Shown: in pieces, positions 7,887 to 16,035 of the stretch
How positions within the stretch are numbered: the first letter of the stretch is position 1
How the letters are laid out: every line of letters begins with the position of its first letter
DNA from: GCA-2709075 sp964492555
GTDB lineage: Bacteria; Pseudomonadota; Alphaproteobacteria; MPNO01; UBA2964
DNA length: 64,000 nt
Direction: 5' to 3'
Assembly: GCA_964492555.1 (NCBI GenBank)
Contig: CAZBKQ010000004.1
Coordinates: 1 to 64,000 of the forward strand
Position numbers and translations under genes: made by a program
Notes under the pieces: model-generated
What the model saw: the letters and a program-made list of their open reading frames with translations, nothing else
Told to the model about the DNA's origin: nothing
Database searches by the model: none

Positions 7887-9017
7887 TTAGCCACCCGCCC
7901 CCTCAAAGCGGGCTGTCTGAAAGCTGTCGAGATCAAGCGCCGTCCGGAAATCGCCGGTACGGTCGAACTTGGAGGATTCAACCTGAATGCCGATCGCGTC
8001 GGCAACCCGGTTGATGGCATTAAACAATGCCGCGACCGCCGCCGCATCCACCACCGCGCGCGGCCCGCAACGGTCAAGCAGTGCCTGACGCGCCGCATCG
8101 AGTTCGACCGTCGTTCCGACGACAATCTGTTCAGCGAAACCGGCGAACACATCTCCGTCGAAAATATAGGGGGATGGTCCCGCCCCGGTCACCAGCCCCA
8201 GATCGGGCGACCCTTCATCCTGCAGGCTCACCCGGAGCCTGTCCGTATGGCTGACGGTTCAGTAAAAACACCCGTTCAGGACCGACACCCGGCTCGCCAC
8301 CAGCTCGACCTGCGCCTTTTCGATGGCGCGCGGATTGACATCGACCTGCCACATCGCCTCGGGCGGCAGATATTGCGCGTCGTTCAGGGCAAAGAAGGAT
8401 TGCGCCTCTGCCGGCACCAGGCTCATGGCGCGGCGCACATGGGGCGCGGTCGGCGCATCGCCGATATTGCCGGGATAGATTTTCTTGAGATCATCCGAGG
8501 CTGCCTCAGGCCCGACAGTCGGCAGCCAGGAAATGTCCTCGGCCGCACCATCCGGTCCCACTCGCGCTGGTTCGCCAGGTACCGACTCGGGCAAGTCGTG
8601 ACGGGCAACCCCGATCCCGTCGCAAAACGTATCGACGCAAATCGAGTGGGCGACGACCCCGACAATCTCGACATAATGCGTATCCGGCAGGTCGTCCCCG
8701 AGCATCGAACGGACCCATCTCTCCGCAATTCGCGCGGGATCGCTGACGATCCGGTGGATAAGCTCTACATAATTCTCCGGCAGGGCGCCCAGATGGTCGT
8801 GCTCACCCTCGACCGTATAGGGCGACAGTGACGCCTTGCGTTCGGCGCAAAGGGCGCACGCGGCGACATTGCGTGTCTCCGCCGCAATCGCGACACGCGT
8901 TTCCCCGTCCAGCCAGGTGCCCGGCGCGGCGATGTGACCCCAGGCCGCCTTGTGTGCCGTCTCGATATCGGCACGAACGGCAAGAGCGCTATTTGCGTAG
9001 GAAACCGCCATCTTCAT
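7887..9017 (-). CDS. Two-domain AhpD-like alkylhydroperoxidase; predicted selenoprotein with in-frame UGA
   Basis: Read through the TGA at 8261-8259, the gene encodes 376 residues. The second domain contains VELVASRVSVLNGCFY, then UGA, then TVSHTDRLR. This is E238-x11-C250-x2-U253-x3-H257, the AhpD catalytic signature, with UGA in place of the second Cys, which is the peroxidatic one in AhpD. The frame stays open for 123 more residues with family-like composition. The first domain has its own C54-A-L-C57 pair. A SECIS-like hairpin follows the UGA. The likely role is reduction of peroxides or other electrophiles by a selenol/thiol pair. The start at 9017 overlaps the upstream GST stop by four bases; ATG 9011 is an alternative. 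Automatic annotation would give two fragments (8259-9017 and 7887-8231). A Cys-to-stop mutation is the alternative reading. Confidence 0.8.
8223..8261 (-). promoter_or_regulatory. UGA codon plus candidate bacterial SECIS hairpin
   Basis: Minus strand: UGA occupies 8261-8259. After 17 nt, CAGGCTC (8241-8235) pairs perfectly with GAGCCTG (8229-8223) around the loop CGGGT (8234-8230). The apical loop therefore starts 24 nt after the UGA and has G as its second base, both within the known ranges for SelB-binding elements in bacterial selenoprotein mRNAs. A smaller upstream hairpin (CCGT/ACGG) fills part of the spacer. The structure was found by eye; folding energy was not computed. Confidence 0.68.
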
Positions 9018-9727
9018 TTCTGAAATTGCCGGTCGCCGAACATGATCGACCAGGCCTTGTCATCGTGTTTGGCGGGGCGGACGGACTCTTCCGCCAATAT
9101 TTGCACCGCGCGCTGGACCGCCGGGCGTTCCGCGATACGGTCAAACCAGTCGCACACATTGGGGAAATCGTCATTATCGACGCCACGCCGCGCCGGTTCA
9201 CGGCACCAGGGCCAGACCGCCATATCGGCGATCGAATACTCGCCGGCCAGATACTCCGCCTCGCCCAGCCGCTTGTTCATGACGCCGTAAAGCCGGCGCG
9301 CCTCGTTCGTATAGCGGTCGATGCCGTATTGCAGCCGGTCGACCGGCTCGCGTTCCCGGGCGTACTCCCTGAAATGTCCGGCCTGACCGAACATCGGTCC
9401 GACCCCGCCCATCTGCCACATCAGCCATTGCAGCACGTCATAGCGCCCCGGCGGATCGTCCAGGCCGGGCAAAAACTTTCCGGTCTTTTCCGCCAGATAG
9501 ATCAACATCGCGCCGGTTTCGAAAACCGAAATTTCGCCGCCGCCGATGGCGTCCCGGTCGATCATCGCCGGAATACGGTTATTCGGGCTGATCTTCAGAA
9601 ACGATTCCTCGAACTGGTCACCCGCGCGGATATTCACCGGATGGACCGTATAGTCCAGCCCGGTTTCCTCCAAAATAATATGGACCTTGTGGCCGTTGGG
9701 TGTTGCCCAAGTGTAGAGATCGATCAT
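9014..9727 (-). CDS. Nu-class glutathione S-transferase (third paralogue)
   Basis: This 237-aa GST begins MIDLYTWATPNGHKVHIILE with the TPNG glutathione-site motif; VFETGAMLIYLAEK carries the gamma-glutamyl contact. Its C-domain holds MGGVGPMFGQAGHF, closely matching the GST at 2314-2946, so the two are recent paralogues. A tail of about 25 residues (ESVRPAKHDDKAWSIMFGD) extends beyond the usual end. Its TGA overlaps the ATG of the predicted selenoprotein, so the two are translationally coupled, and glutathione may be the reductant or co-substrate of the AhpD-like protein. That functional link is inference. Confidence 0.88.
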   Translation of the reverse strand: MIDLYTWATPNGHKVHIILEETGLDYTVHPVNIRAGDQFEESFLKISPNNRIPAMIDRDAIGGGEISVFETGAMLIYLAEKTGKFLPGLDDPPGRYDVLQWLMWQMGGVGPMFGQAGHFREYAREREPVDRLQYGIDRYTNEARRLYGVMNKRLGEAEYLAGEYSIADMAVWPWCREPARRGVDNDDFPNVCDWFDRIAERPAVQRAVQILAEESVRPAKHDDKAWSIMFGDRQFQK

Positions 9728-9803
9728 CGAGAAGCCTCCCGCTCCGCTGTAACGGAAATCTTCACATCGAAGTGGCGGGCGGGCAACCGGTCCGGCGGCT
9801 CAA

Positions 9804-11255
9804 TCAGCCGGAAAGCTTCTTGCGCAAAAGCTCATTGACGACCTTGGGATTCGCCTGACCCTTGGTCTTCTGCATCACCTGACCGACAAACCAGCCGATG
9901 ATCTTTTCATTGCCGTCCCTGAACTGCGCCACCTGATTGTCGGCGCCGGCGATGATCTCATCGAGAATGCCCTCAAGCTCGCCTGTATCGGAAACCTGCT
10001 TGAGGCCTTTTTCCTCAACAATCGCGGCGGCATCCTTGCCGGTTTCCGCCATCGCCGCAAAGACCTCACCCGCCGTCCGGCTGTTGATGTCGCCAGCGAT
10101 CACCAGATCGGCCAACCCGCCATATTGCTCTGGCGACACAGGGACTTCCGAAATATCGATGGAATAAGTGTTGGCGTACCCGAACACATCCCGGCGCACC
10201 ATATTGGCAACCAGCTTGGCGTCGCGCCCCGCGGCCACCGGTTCGAAATAATCCGCCTTCTCCTTTTCGGTGACGAATTCCGCCGCCACGTCTTCCGGCA
10301 GGCCGAGTTCAGTCACAAACCGCGCCAGCTTTTGCTCCGGCAATTCGGGCAGAGAGGATTTCAGGCTTTCGATATAGCCGTCTTCCAGCTCCAGCGGCAG
10401 CAAATCGGGATCCGGGAAATAGCGGTAATCATGCGCCTCTTCCTTGCTGCGCATCGACCGGGTCACACCCTTGTCGGCGTCGAACAGGCGCGTTTCCTGC
10501 ACGATCTCACCGCCATCCTCGATGATCTCCACCTGACGGCGGGCTTCATATTCAATCGCCTGCTGCAGAAAGCGGATGGAGTTCACGTTTTTGATTTCGC
10601 AGCGCGTGCCGAAATCGTCACCCGGTTTGCGGACCGACACATTGGCGTCGCAGCGCAGATTACCGCGCTCCATATTGCCGTCACAGCTGCCGATATATTG
10701 CAGGATGGCGCGCAGCTTAGAGACATAGGCCGCCGCCTCGGCAGATGACCGCATATCGGGTTCGGAGACGATCTCCATCAGCGGCACGCCGGAGCGGTTG
10801 AGATCGACATAGGTCGAGTTCGGGTCCTGGTCGTGCAGGCTTTTCCCGGCATCCTGTTCCAGATGAATGCGCGTGATCCCGACAATGCGTTTTTCGCCGC
10901 CCTCGGGTTCAATCTCGATTTCGCCCTCCCCGACGATGGGGTCGCTGAATTGCGAAATCTGATAGCCCTGCGGCAGATCGGGATAGAAATAATTCTTGCG
11001 GTCGAACATCGAACGCGGATTGATTTTGGCGTTGATGGCGAGCCCGGTGCGCACCGCCTGCTCCACCGCCTTTTCATTCAGCACCGGCAACATGCCCGGC
11101 ATGGCGGCATCAATCAGCGTCACCTGGGTATTGGGCTCGGCGCCGAATTCGGTCGCCGCGCCGGAAAACAGCTTGGACTCCGTCGTCACCTGGGCGTGAA
11201 TTTCCAGCCCGATGACGATCTCCCACGCGCCGGTCTTTCCCTCGATCATGCTCAT
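9804..11255 (-). CDS. gatB: Aspartyl/glutamyl-tRNA(Asn/Gln) amidotransferase subunit B
   Basis: The 483-aa GatB binds and phosphorylates mischarged Glu-tRNA(Gln) or Asp-tRNA(Asn) for amidation with ammonia from GatA. The N-terminal catalytic cradle (WEIVIGLEIHAQVTTESKLF) and the conserved HDYRYFPDPDLLPLEL segment are present, and the C-terminal YqeY-like tail ends VNELLRKKLSG. It starts at ATG 11255, overlapping the stop of a small membrane protein gene by four bases; ATG 11249 is an alternative. The gat genes lie together on this strand in the order gatC, gatA, small gene, gatB. The enzyme implies that Gln-tRNA, Asn-tRNA or both are made indirectly. Confidence 0.97.
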   Translation of the reverse strand: MSMIEGKTGAWEIVIGLEIHAQVTTESKLFSGAATEFGAEPNTQVTLIDAAMPGMLPVLNEKAVEQAVRTGLAINAKINPRSMFDRKNYFYPDLPQGYQISQFSDPIVGEGEIEIEPEGGEKRIVGITRIHLEQDAGKSLHDQDPNSTYVDLNRSGVPLMEIVSEPDMRSSAEAAAYVSKLRAILQYIGSCDGNMERGNLRCDANVSVRKPGDDFGTRCEIKNVNSIRFLQQAIEYEARRQVEIIEDGGEIVQETRLFDADKGVTRSMRSKEEAHDYRYFPDPDLLPLELEDGYIESLKSSLPELPEQKLARFVTELGLPEDVAAEFVTEKEKADYFEPVAAGRDAKLVANMVRRDVFGYANTYSIDISEVPVSPEQYGGLADLVIAGDINSRTAGEVFAAMAETGKDAAAIVEEKGLKQVSDTGELEGILDEIIAGADNQVAQFRDGNEKIIGWFVGQVMQKTKGQANPKVVNELLRKKLSG

Positions 11256-11575
11256 GCCGGACCGTCTCCCCGCACCGCCATTGCCGCGATCAGCGTCAGC
11301 AGCGCATACATGCAGCTGCGCATGAACCAGACACGCGCCAGCCGCTTCTTGTAATCGGAATACATTTCGTTGCGCTTTTGCAGGCTGGACTCGGCATCGC
11401 GCGCCGGCTGAAAGCGCGGCCAGGCATCGCGGTGGATTTCATAGACCGCATAGGCCTGCACAATCAGCGCCGCGCCGAAGGCCAATGTGCCGCCCGTATT
11501 GGTGAAGGAAAAATACTGAAACCCGATCAGCCCGAGCCCGATATGGATCAGCACATACCAGAAATGATAGCGCAT
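11252..11575 (-). CDS. Small membrane protein between gatA and gatB, 107 aa
   Basis: I do not recognise a named family. From ATG 11575 it begins MRYHFWYVLIHIGLGLIG. Three hydrophobic stretches are visible: about residues 5-22, 28-45 and 85-102. They are separated by a charged segment PRFQPARDAESSLQKRNEMY and a short basic run DYKKRLAR. It starts four bases after the gatA stop and overlaps the gatB start (ATGA), so it is embedded in the gat operon with translational coupling on both sides. Nothing in the sequence ties it to tRNA amidation; it may be a passenger. Confidence 0.75.
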   Translation of the reverse strand: MRYHFWYVLIHIGLGLIGFQYFSFTNTGGTLAFGAALIVQAYAVYEIHRDAWPRFQPARDAESSLQKRNEMYSDYKKRLARVWFMRSCMYALLTLIAAMAVRGDGPA

Positions 11576-11579
11576 GCCC

Positions 11580-13064
11580 TCAGCCCCCCGCCGCGACCGG
11601 ACGCGGCGTCCAGCCGGCAGCCTCTTCCAGTGCCCGCGCCGCCCGGAACAGATTTTCCTCATCGAAGGCACGGGTAATCAATTGCAGCCCGAGCGGCAAT
11701 CCGTCCCCCGAAAGCCCGGCGGGCACCGAAATCGCGGGCAGCCCGGCAAGGCTGGCCGGCACGGTAAAGACATCGTTCAGATACATGGCGATCAGATCGT
11801 CGCTCTTCTCACCCTGGGCGAAGGCCGCTGTCGGCGCTGTCGGCGTCAGGATCGCATCGACCTGATCGAACGCGGCCGCGAATTCATCCGAAATCAACCG
11901 GCGCACCTTCTGCGCCTTCAGGTAATAGGCATCGTAATAACCGGCGCTCAGCACATAGGTGCCGATCAGGATACGGCGGCGGACCTCCGCCCCGAACCCT
12001 TCCGCGCGGGTTTTCGAATAGGTTTCCGCCAGATCAGCCCCATCGACGCGCAGCCCGTACCGCATCCCGTCATAACGGGCGAGATTACTGGAGGCTTCCG
12101 CCGGGGCGATTATGTAATAAGTGGGCAGGGCGTATTGAGTCCGGGCCAGGCTGATATCGACGATTTCCGCGCCCTGTGCCTTCAGCCACTCGACGCCCTT
12201 GTCCCATAGCGCGCCGATTTCGGCATCCATCCCGTCAACGCGATATTCAGCCGGAATGCCGATTTTCATGCCTTTGACCCCGCCTTCCAACGCCGCCTCG
12301 AAATCGGGTATCGGCGCGTCGGAGGAAGTCGAATCGTTGGGATCGAACCCGGCCATCGCGCCCAGCATGATCGCCGCGTCACGCACCGTCCTGGTCATCG
12401 GCCCGGCCTGATCCAGCGAAGAGGCAAACGCCACGATCCCCCAGCGCGAACAGCGCCCGTAGGTCGGCTTCATCCCGACAATGCCGCAGAACGACGCGGG
12501 CTGGCGGATGGAGCCGCCGGTATCCGTGCCCGTCGCGCCGAGACATAGCCCCGCGGCCACCGCGCTGGCCGAGCCACCGGACGAACCGCCCGGCACCAGA
12601 TCACGGTTATCGCCCGCGCGCCGCCAGGGGTTGCGCACCGGGCCGTAATAGCTGGTTTCGTTCGATGACCCCATGGCGAATTCATCGAGGTTGGTCTTGC
12701 CGAGCATCACCGCGCCGGCCTGCCGCATCTTCGCCGTGACGAAGGATTCATAAGGCGGCACGAACCCGTCCAGTATGTGCGAGCACGCCGTGGTGCGAAC
12801 GCCTTCGGTGCAGAACAGATCCTTGATCGCCACCGGAATACCGTCGAACGACCCGCCCTCTCCCTTGGCGCGGCGCGCATCGGACGCTGCCGCGTCATCC
12901 AGTGCACGTTCCGGTGTTTCCACCACATAGGCGTTGAGATCGCGCGCGGCCTCGACCGCCGCGATATGCGCCTCCGCTAGTTCCTTGGCCGAAAATTCTC
13001 CGGCCCCGAGCCCGTCCCGCGCCTCGGCAATGGTCAGTTGGGTCAGTTGGGTCAGTTCCGCCAT
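11580..13064 (-). CDS. gatA: Aspartyl/glutamyl-tRNA amidotransferase subunit A
   Basis: The 494-aa protein is an amidase-signature hydrolase that releases ammonia from glutamine for GatB. The Ser-cisSer-Lys triad can be placed: Lys in GIPVAIKDLFCT, the cis-Ser in PGGSSGGSASAVAAG, and the nucleophile in GTDTGGSIRQPASF. Length is typical. Its ATG overlaps the gatC stop by one base (TAATG). The N-terminus carries a short LTQLTQLT repeat encoded by a 9-bp tandem repeat. Assignment is firm. Confidence 0.97.
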   Translation of the reverse strand: MAELTQLTQLTIAEARDGLGAGEFSAKELAEAHIAAVEAARDLNAYVVETPERALDDAAASDARRAKGEGGSFDGIPVAIKDLFCTEGVRTTACSHILDGFVPPYESFVTAKMRQAGAVMLGKTNLDEFAMGSSNETSYYGPVRNPWRRAGDNRDLVPGGSSGGSASAVAAGLCLGATGTDTGGSIRQPASFCGIVGMKPTYGRCSRWGIVAFASSLDQAGPMTRTVRDAAIMLGAMAGFDPNDSTSSDAPIPDFEAALEGGVKGMKIGIPAEYRVDGMDAEIGALWDKGVEWLKAQGAEIVDISLARTQYALPTYYIIAPAEASSNLARYDGMRYGLRVDGADLAETYSKTRAEGFGAEVRRRILIGTYVLSAGYYDAYYLKAQKVRRLISDEFAAAFDQVDAILTPTAPTAAFAQGEKSDDLIAMYLNDVFTVPASLAGLPAISVPAGLSGDGLPLGLQLITRAFDEENLFRAARALEEAAGWTPRPVAAGG

Positions 13065-13354
13065 TATTCGATCACCTTCGGCACGACAAAAAACCCGTCG
13101 CGCGGCTCGGGCGCATTAGCCAACACGTCCTCCTGCCGGTTTTCTGCGGTGACCGCGTCTTCACGGCGTCGCAGCTTCATACCGGGCACGCCGGACGACA
13201 TAGGCTCTATCCCGTCCGTATCGACCTCGTTCAGCTGCTCGACCCAGCCGAGAATATTGTTCAGCTCACCGTCGAGATTATCGAGATCACCCTCCGGCAC
13301 CTCGATACGGGCGAGCTGGGCAATGCGAAGCACGGTGGATTTGTCGACCGACAT
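13064..13354 (-). CDS. gatC: Aspartyl/glutamyl-tRNA amidotransferase subunit C
   Basis: The 96-aa protein starts MSVDKSTVLRIAQLARIEVP and contains the LDGELNNILGWVEQLNEVDT helix and a DAVTAENRQEDVLANAPEP segment typical of GatC, which wraps around GatA and GatB and stabilises the complex. It is the first gene of the gat unit; a ribosome site CGGAG lies about ten bases before the ATG. The region between it and the divergent ruvX (84 bp) should hold the gat promoter, though no clean -35/-10 pair stands out. Confidence 0.94.
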   Translation of the reverse strand: MSVDKSTVLRIAQLARIEVPEGDLDNLDGELNNILGWVEQLNEVDTDGIEPMSSGVPGMKLRRREDAVTAENRQEDVLANAPEPRDGFFVVPKVIE

Positions 13355-13438
13355 GGCGTAATCGTCTCCGGGAATTGGGCGGCGGGCATGACCTTATACA
13401 CGGCCCCCGCCGGGAGAGCGCGGAAAATATCACCGGCC

Positions 13439-13921
13439 ATGACTGTCCGCAACATAGAGGAATTAAACGAAACATTGCCGCGCGAAGGGCGGCTGATGGC
13501 GCTCGACCTTGGCACAAAGACCATCGGGGTCGCGCTTTCGGATGTGCTGCGCACCATCGCGACACCGCGCGAGACCATCGCCCGGAAGAAATTCGGCATG
13601 GACGCGGCGAAGCTGGTGGAAATTATCCATGCGGAAGAGGTCGCGGCCATTATTCTCGGCCTGCCGGTCAATATGGACGGAACGGAAGGCCCCCGCGCGC
13701 AATCGACCCGGCAATTCGCGGTAAATCTTTCGGAAAAGACGGATATCGATATCGCCTTCTGGGACGAACGGCTGTCCACCGCCGCCGTCACCCGCACGAT
13801 GATCGAGGCCGATCTGTCCCGCGCCCGTCGGAAGGAGGTAGTCGATAAAATGGCTGCCGCCTATATCCTGCAAGGCGCGCTGGATTATTTGAAACGCCGG
13901 CAACACACCACAAAGGGATGA
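13439..13921 (+). CDS. ruvX: Putative pre-16S rRNA nuclease / Holliday junction resolvase-like YqgF
   Basis: The 160-aa protein has the RNase H-like YqgF core: RLMALDLGTKTIGVALSD is the first strand-turn with the catalytic Asp, followed by IIHAEEVAAIILGLPVNMDG and an FWDERLSTAAVTRTM segment. Family members complete 16S rRNA 5'-end maturation or act on branched DNA; the first is the better supported role in E. coli. I start at ATG 13439 (MTVRNIEELNETLP). It is divergent from gatC and followed 31 bases later by an AEC-family transporter. Confidence 0.92.
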   Translation: MTVRNIEELNETLPREGRLMALDLGTKTIGVALSDVLRTIATPRETIARKKFGMDAAKLVEIIHAEEVAAIILGLPVNMDGTEGPRAQSTRQFAVNLSEKTDIDIAFWDERLSTAAVTRTMIEADLSRARRKEVVDKMAAAYILQGALDYLKRRQHTTKG

Positions 13922-13952
13922 CAGCGCCGTCTCCTGCCCCTAAAACCCTGCC

Positions 13953-14867
13953 ATGCTTGCCATTGCGCTGACCATCGCGCCGATCTTTCTGCTGATTTTG
14001 CTGGGGTACGGGTTCCGCCGGTTCGGGTTCCCGGGCGAAGGATTCTGGCGCCCGGCGGAAAATCTCGCCTATTACATCCTGCTGCCGGCGCTGATTATCG
14101 GCAATCTGGCGAAGGCGGACCTTTCGGTCCTGCCGGTCGGCGATATCGCCCTCACCATCGTTTCCATCGCCTGCGCCTCTACCCTGCTGGTGATTATCCT
14201 GCGCCCGCTGATCCGCATCGACGGGCCGGCCTTTACCTCCGTCCTGCAGGGGGCGATCCGCATCAACGCCTATGTCGCCTTCGCCGTCGCCGACCTGCTG
14301 TACGGGCCCAAGGGCATCGTACTGTGCGCCCTGTTCGTCGCGGTGATGATGCCGGTGGTCAACGTGATCTGTATCGGCGCGCTGGCCGCCTTCGCCCATA
14401 CCGGCAAGCCGAACTGGGCCAATATCCCGAAACAGATCGTGCAGAACCCGATCATCATGGCCTGCGTGATCGGCTGGATTATCAACGCCCTTTCGATCCC
14501 CCTCCCTGCCTTCGCGATGGAACTCCTTTCCATCCTTGCCCGCGCCGCGCTGCCGGTGGCGCTTTTATGTGTCGGCGCCGGTCTGGTGCTGGCGCTTGGC
14601 GGATCGCGCTATGTCGCGCTGATCTTCACCTGCGCGCTAAAGCTCGTATTCATGCCGGTATCGGCGGCAATCATCATGTCATTTACCGGTCTCACCGGGC
14701 TGACCTTCGTCATCGTCATGCTGTTCGCAACCTGCCCGGCCTCGCCCGCCTCATACGTTCTGGCGCGGCAGCTTGGCGGCGACGCGCCTCTGATGGCGGC
14801 AATCCTGACCACGGAAACGCTGCTTTCCGCCATCGCCATTCCCATCGTGCTCTCCTGGGCGGCTTGA
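13953..14867 (+). CDS. AEC (auxin efflux carrier) family transporter
   Basis: The 304-aa integral membrane protein begins MLAIALTIAPIFLLILLGYG and shows about ten hydrophobic helices in two halves. LAYYILLPALIIGNLAK near residue 50 and the C-terminal segment GLTFVIVMLFATCPASPASY are characteristic of AEC permeases, which move small carboxylates or amino-acid-like compounds in bacteria; the auxin name is historical. No substrate can be assigned. It follows ruvX closely and may be co-transcribed. Confidence 0.85.
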   Translation: MLAIALTIAPIFLLILLGYGFRRFGFPGEGFWRPAENLAYYILLPALIIGNLAKADLSVLPVGDIALTIVSIACASTLLVIILRPLIRIDGPAFTSVLQGAIRINAYVAFAVADLLYGPKGIVLCALFVAVMMPVVNVICIGALAAFAHTGKPNWANIPKQIVQNPIIMACVIGWIINALSIPLPAFAMELLSILARAALPVALLCVGAGLVLALGGSRYVALIFTCALKLVFMPVSAAIIMSFTGLTGLTFVIVMLFATCPASPASYVLARQLGGDAPLMAAILTTETLLSAIAIPIVLSWAA

Positions 14868-14939
14868 AGCATCTTTTGCAATTGCTCCGCCCAGCCTGTT
14901 TAATGCGGCGGAATTTTCAACCGGCTGAGGAATAACGCC

Positions 14940-15590
14940 ATGTTCTACGATCCGGACATCAACGATCACGGTCTGCCCTATAACCCGATCAAGGGGCTGG
15001 TCGCGCCGCGGCCCATCGGCTGGATCAGCTCGGTCAGCAAGGGCGGGATCGGCAATCTCGCCCCGTTCAGTTTTTTCAACATGCTGTCCTATAACCCAGC
15101 CTATCTGATGATTTCCGCCGGCTGCAAGGAAGACGGTTCCAAAAAAGACACGGTCATCAATATCGAGGAAACCGGCGAGTTCGTCTTCAACATGGCGCAC
15201 TGGGATACGCGGACCAAGATGTCTGATACCAGCTGGATCGACGATCCGGACGTCGATGAGATGCTGGAATGCGGGCTGACACCGGTCCGGGCGCAGAAGG
15301 TCAAGGTGCCGATGGTCAAGGAAGCCCCGGCCCATATGGAATGCGTCTATCACCGCACGGTGGAGCTGCCCGGGCATGATCCCGAATCGGTTCATCACAT
15401 GGTGATCGGCCGCGTCGTGATGGTTCACATCAATGACGAATATATCAACGACAAGGGGCTGGTGGATATTCTCAAGATCAAGCCGATCGCGCGGTTAGGC
15501 TATATGGATTACTGCGCGGTCGAGGATGTTTTCTCGATGAAAAAACGCACTGTCGAGGAAAAGCTGACACCAAAGGCGGCGGCCGAATAA
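14940..15590 (+). CDS. Flavin reductase-like FMN-binding protein
   Basis: The 216-aa protein starts MFYDPDINDHGLPYNPIKGL and carries VAPRPIGWISSVSKGGIGNL and APFSFFNMLSYNPAYLM, the conserved FMN-binding split-barrel segments of the flavin reductase-like family (the DIM6/NTAB group). Such proteins reduce flavin for partner monooxygenases or act as flavin-dependent reductases; no partner is adjacent. An HHMVIGRVVMVHINDEY strand follows. The start is the ATG at 14940 after GAGGAATAACGCC. Confidence 0.88.
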   Translation: MFYDPDINDHGLPYNPIKGLVAPRPIGWISSVSKGGIGNLAPFSFFNMLSYNPAYLMISAGCKEDGSKKDTVINIEETGEFVFNMAHWDTRTKMSDTSWIDDPDVDEMLECGLTPVRAQKVKVPMVKEAPAHMECVYHRTVELPGHDPESVHHMVIGRVVMVHINDEYINDKGLVDILKIKPIARLGYMDYCAVEDVFSMKKRTVEEKLTPKAAAE

Positions 15591-15609
15591 CTAACGGAAA
15601 GGAAAAACC

Positions 15610-15930
15610 ATGGCGGATCAGGTACGCGCCTCGCACATTCTTCTGATGTATGCGGGGTCCATGCGCTCCAGCAATGACAGATCGAAGGACGAGGCGGCGG
15701 CGCAGATCGAGGATTTGCGCACCCAGGTCGAAGGCGGGGCTGATTTCGGCGCGCTCGCCCAGGAACATTCGGATTGCCCCTCAGGCGCCCAGGGCGGTGA
15801 TCTCGGCAGTTTCGGACGCGGCCAGATGGTGCCGGAATTCGAGGAAGCGGCCTTTAATATGGAAGTCGGCGGCCTCTCCGGCGTGATCGAGACAGATTTT
15901 GGCTATCACATCATTCAGCGCACCGGCTGA
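15610..15930 (+). CDS. Parvulin-type peptidyl-prolyl isomerase
   Basis: The 106-aa protein is a stand-alone parvulin domain: VRASHILLMY at the start, GADFGALAQEHSDCPSGAQG with GDLGSFGRGQMVPEFEEAAF in the centre, and TDFGYHIIQRTG at the end. It lacks a signal peptide, so it should be a cytosolic PpiC-like foldase. An insertion (AGSMRSSNDRSKDE) near residue 20 is common in longer members. It follows the flavin reductase-like gene by 19 bases with the ribosome site GGAAAGG, and a strong terminator lies downstream. Confidence 0.92.
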   Translation: MADQVRASHILLMYAGSMRSSNDRSKDEAAAQIEDLRTQVEGGADFGALAQEHSDCPSGAQGGDLGSFGRGQMVPEFEEAAFNMEVGGLSGVIETDFGYHIIQRTG

Positions 15931-15980
15931 AAACTGATAAGTGAGCCGGCGCAAAGACGCGAATTCGGCAAAAACAAACA

Positions 15981-16014
15981 AAAACCGCGGGACAGTCGCC
16001 TGACCCCGCGGTTT
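15981..16014. terminator. Bidirectional intrinsic terminator
   Basis: AAAACCGCGGG (15981-15991) pairs with CCCGCGGTTTT (16004-16014) around a 12-nt loop. On the plus strand the stem runs into TTTTTTGG; on the minus strand its A/U flank likewise gives a U-run. It sits between the parvulin gene and the convergent 104-aa gene and should end transcription in both directions. Confidence 0.85.
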
Positions 16015-16035
16015 TTTGGTTTCTTTGGAGATGGA

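Noticed and set aside
8828..9838. 336-codon open frame antisense to the third GST and the selenoprotein start
   Set aside because: Shadow of two conserved genes; it has no family similarity.
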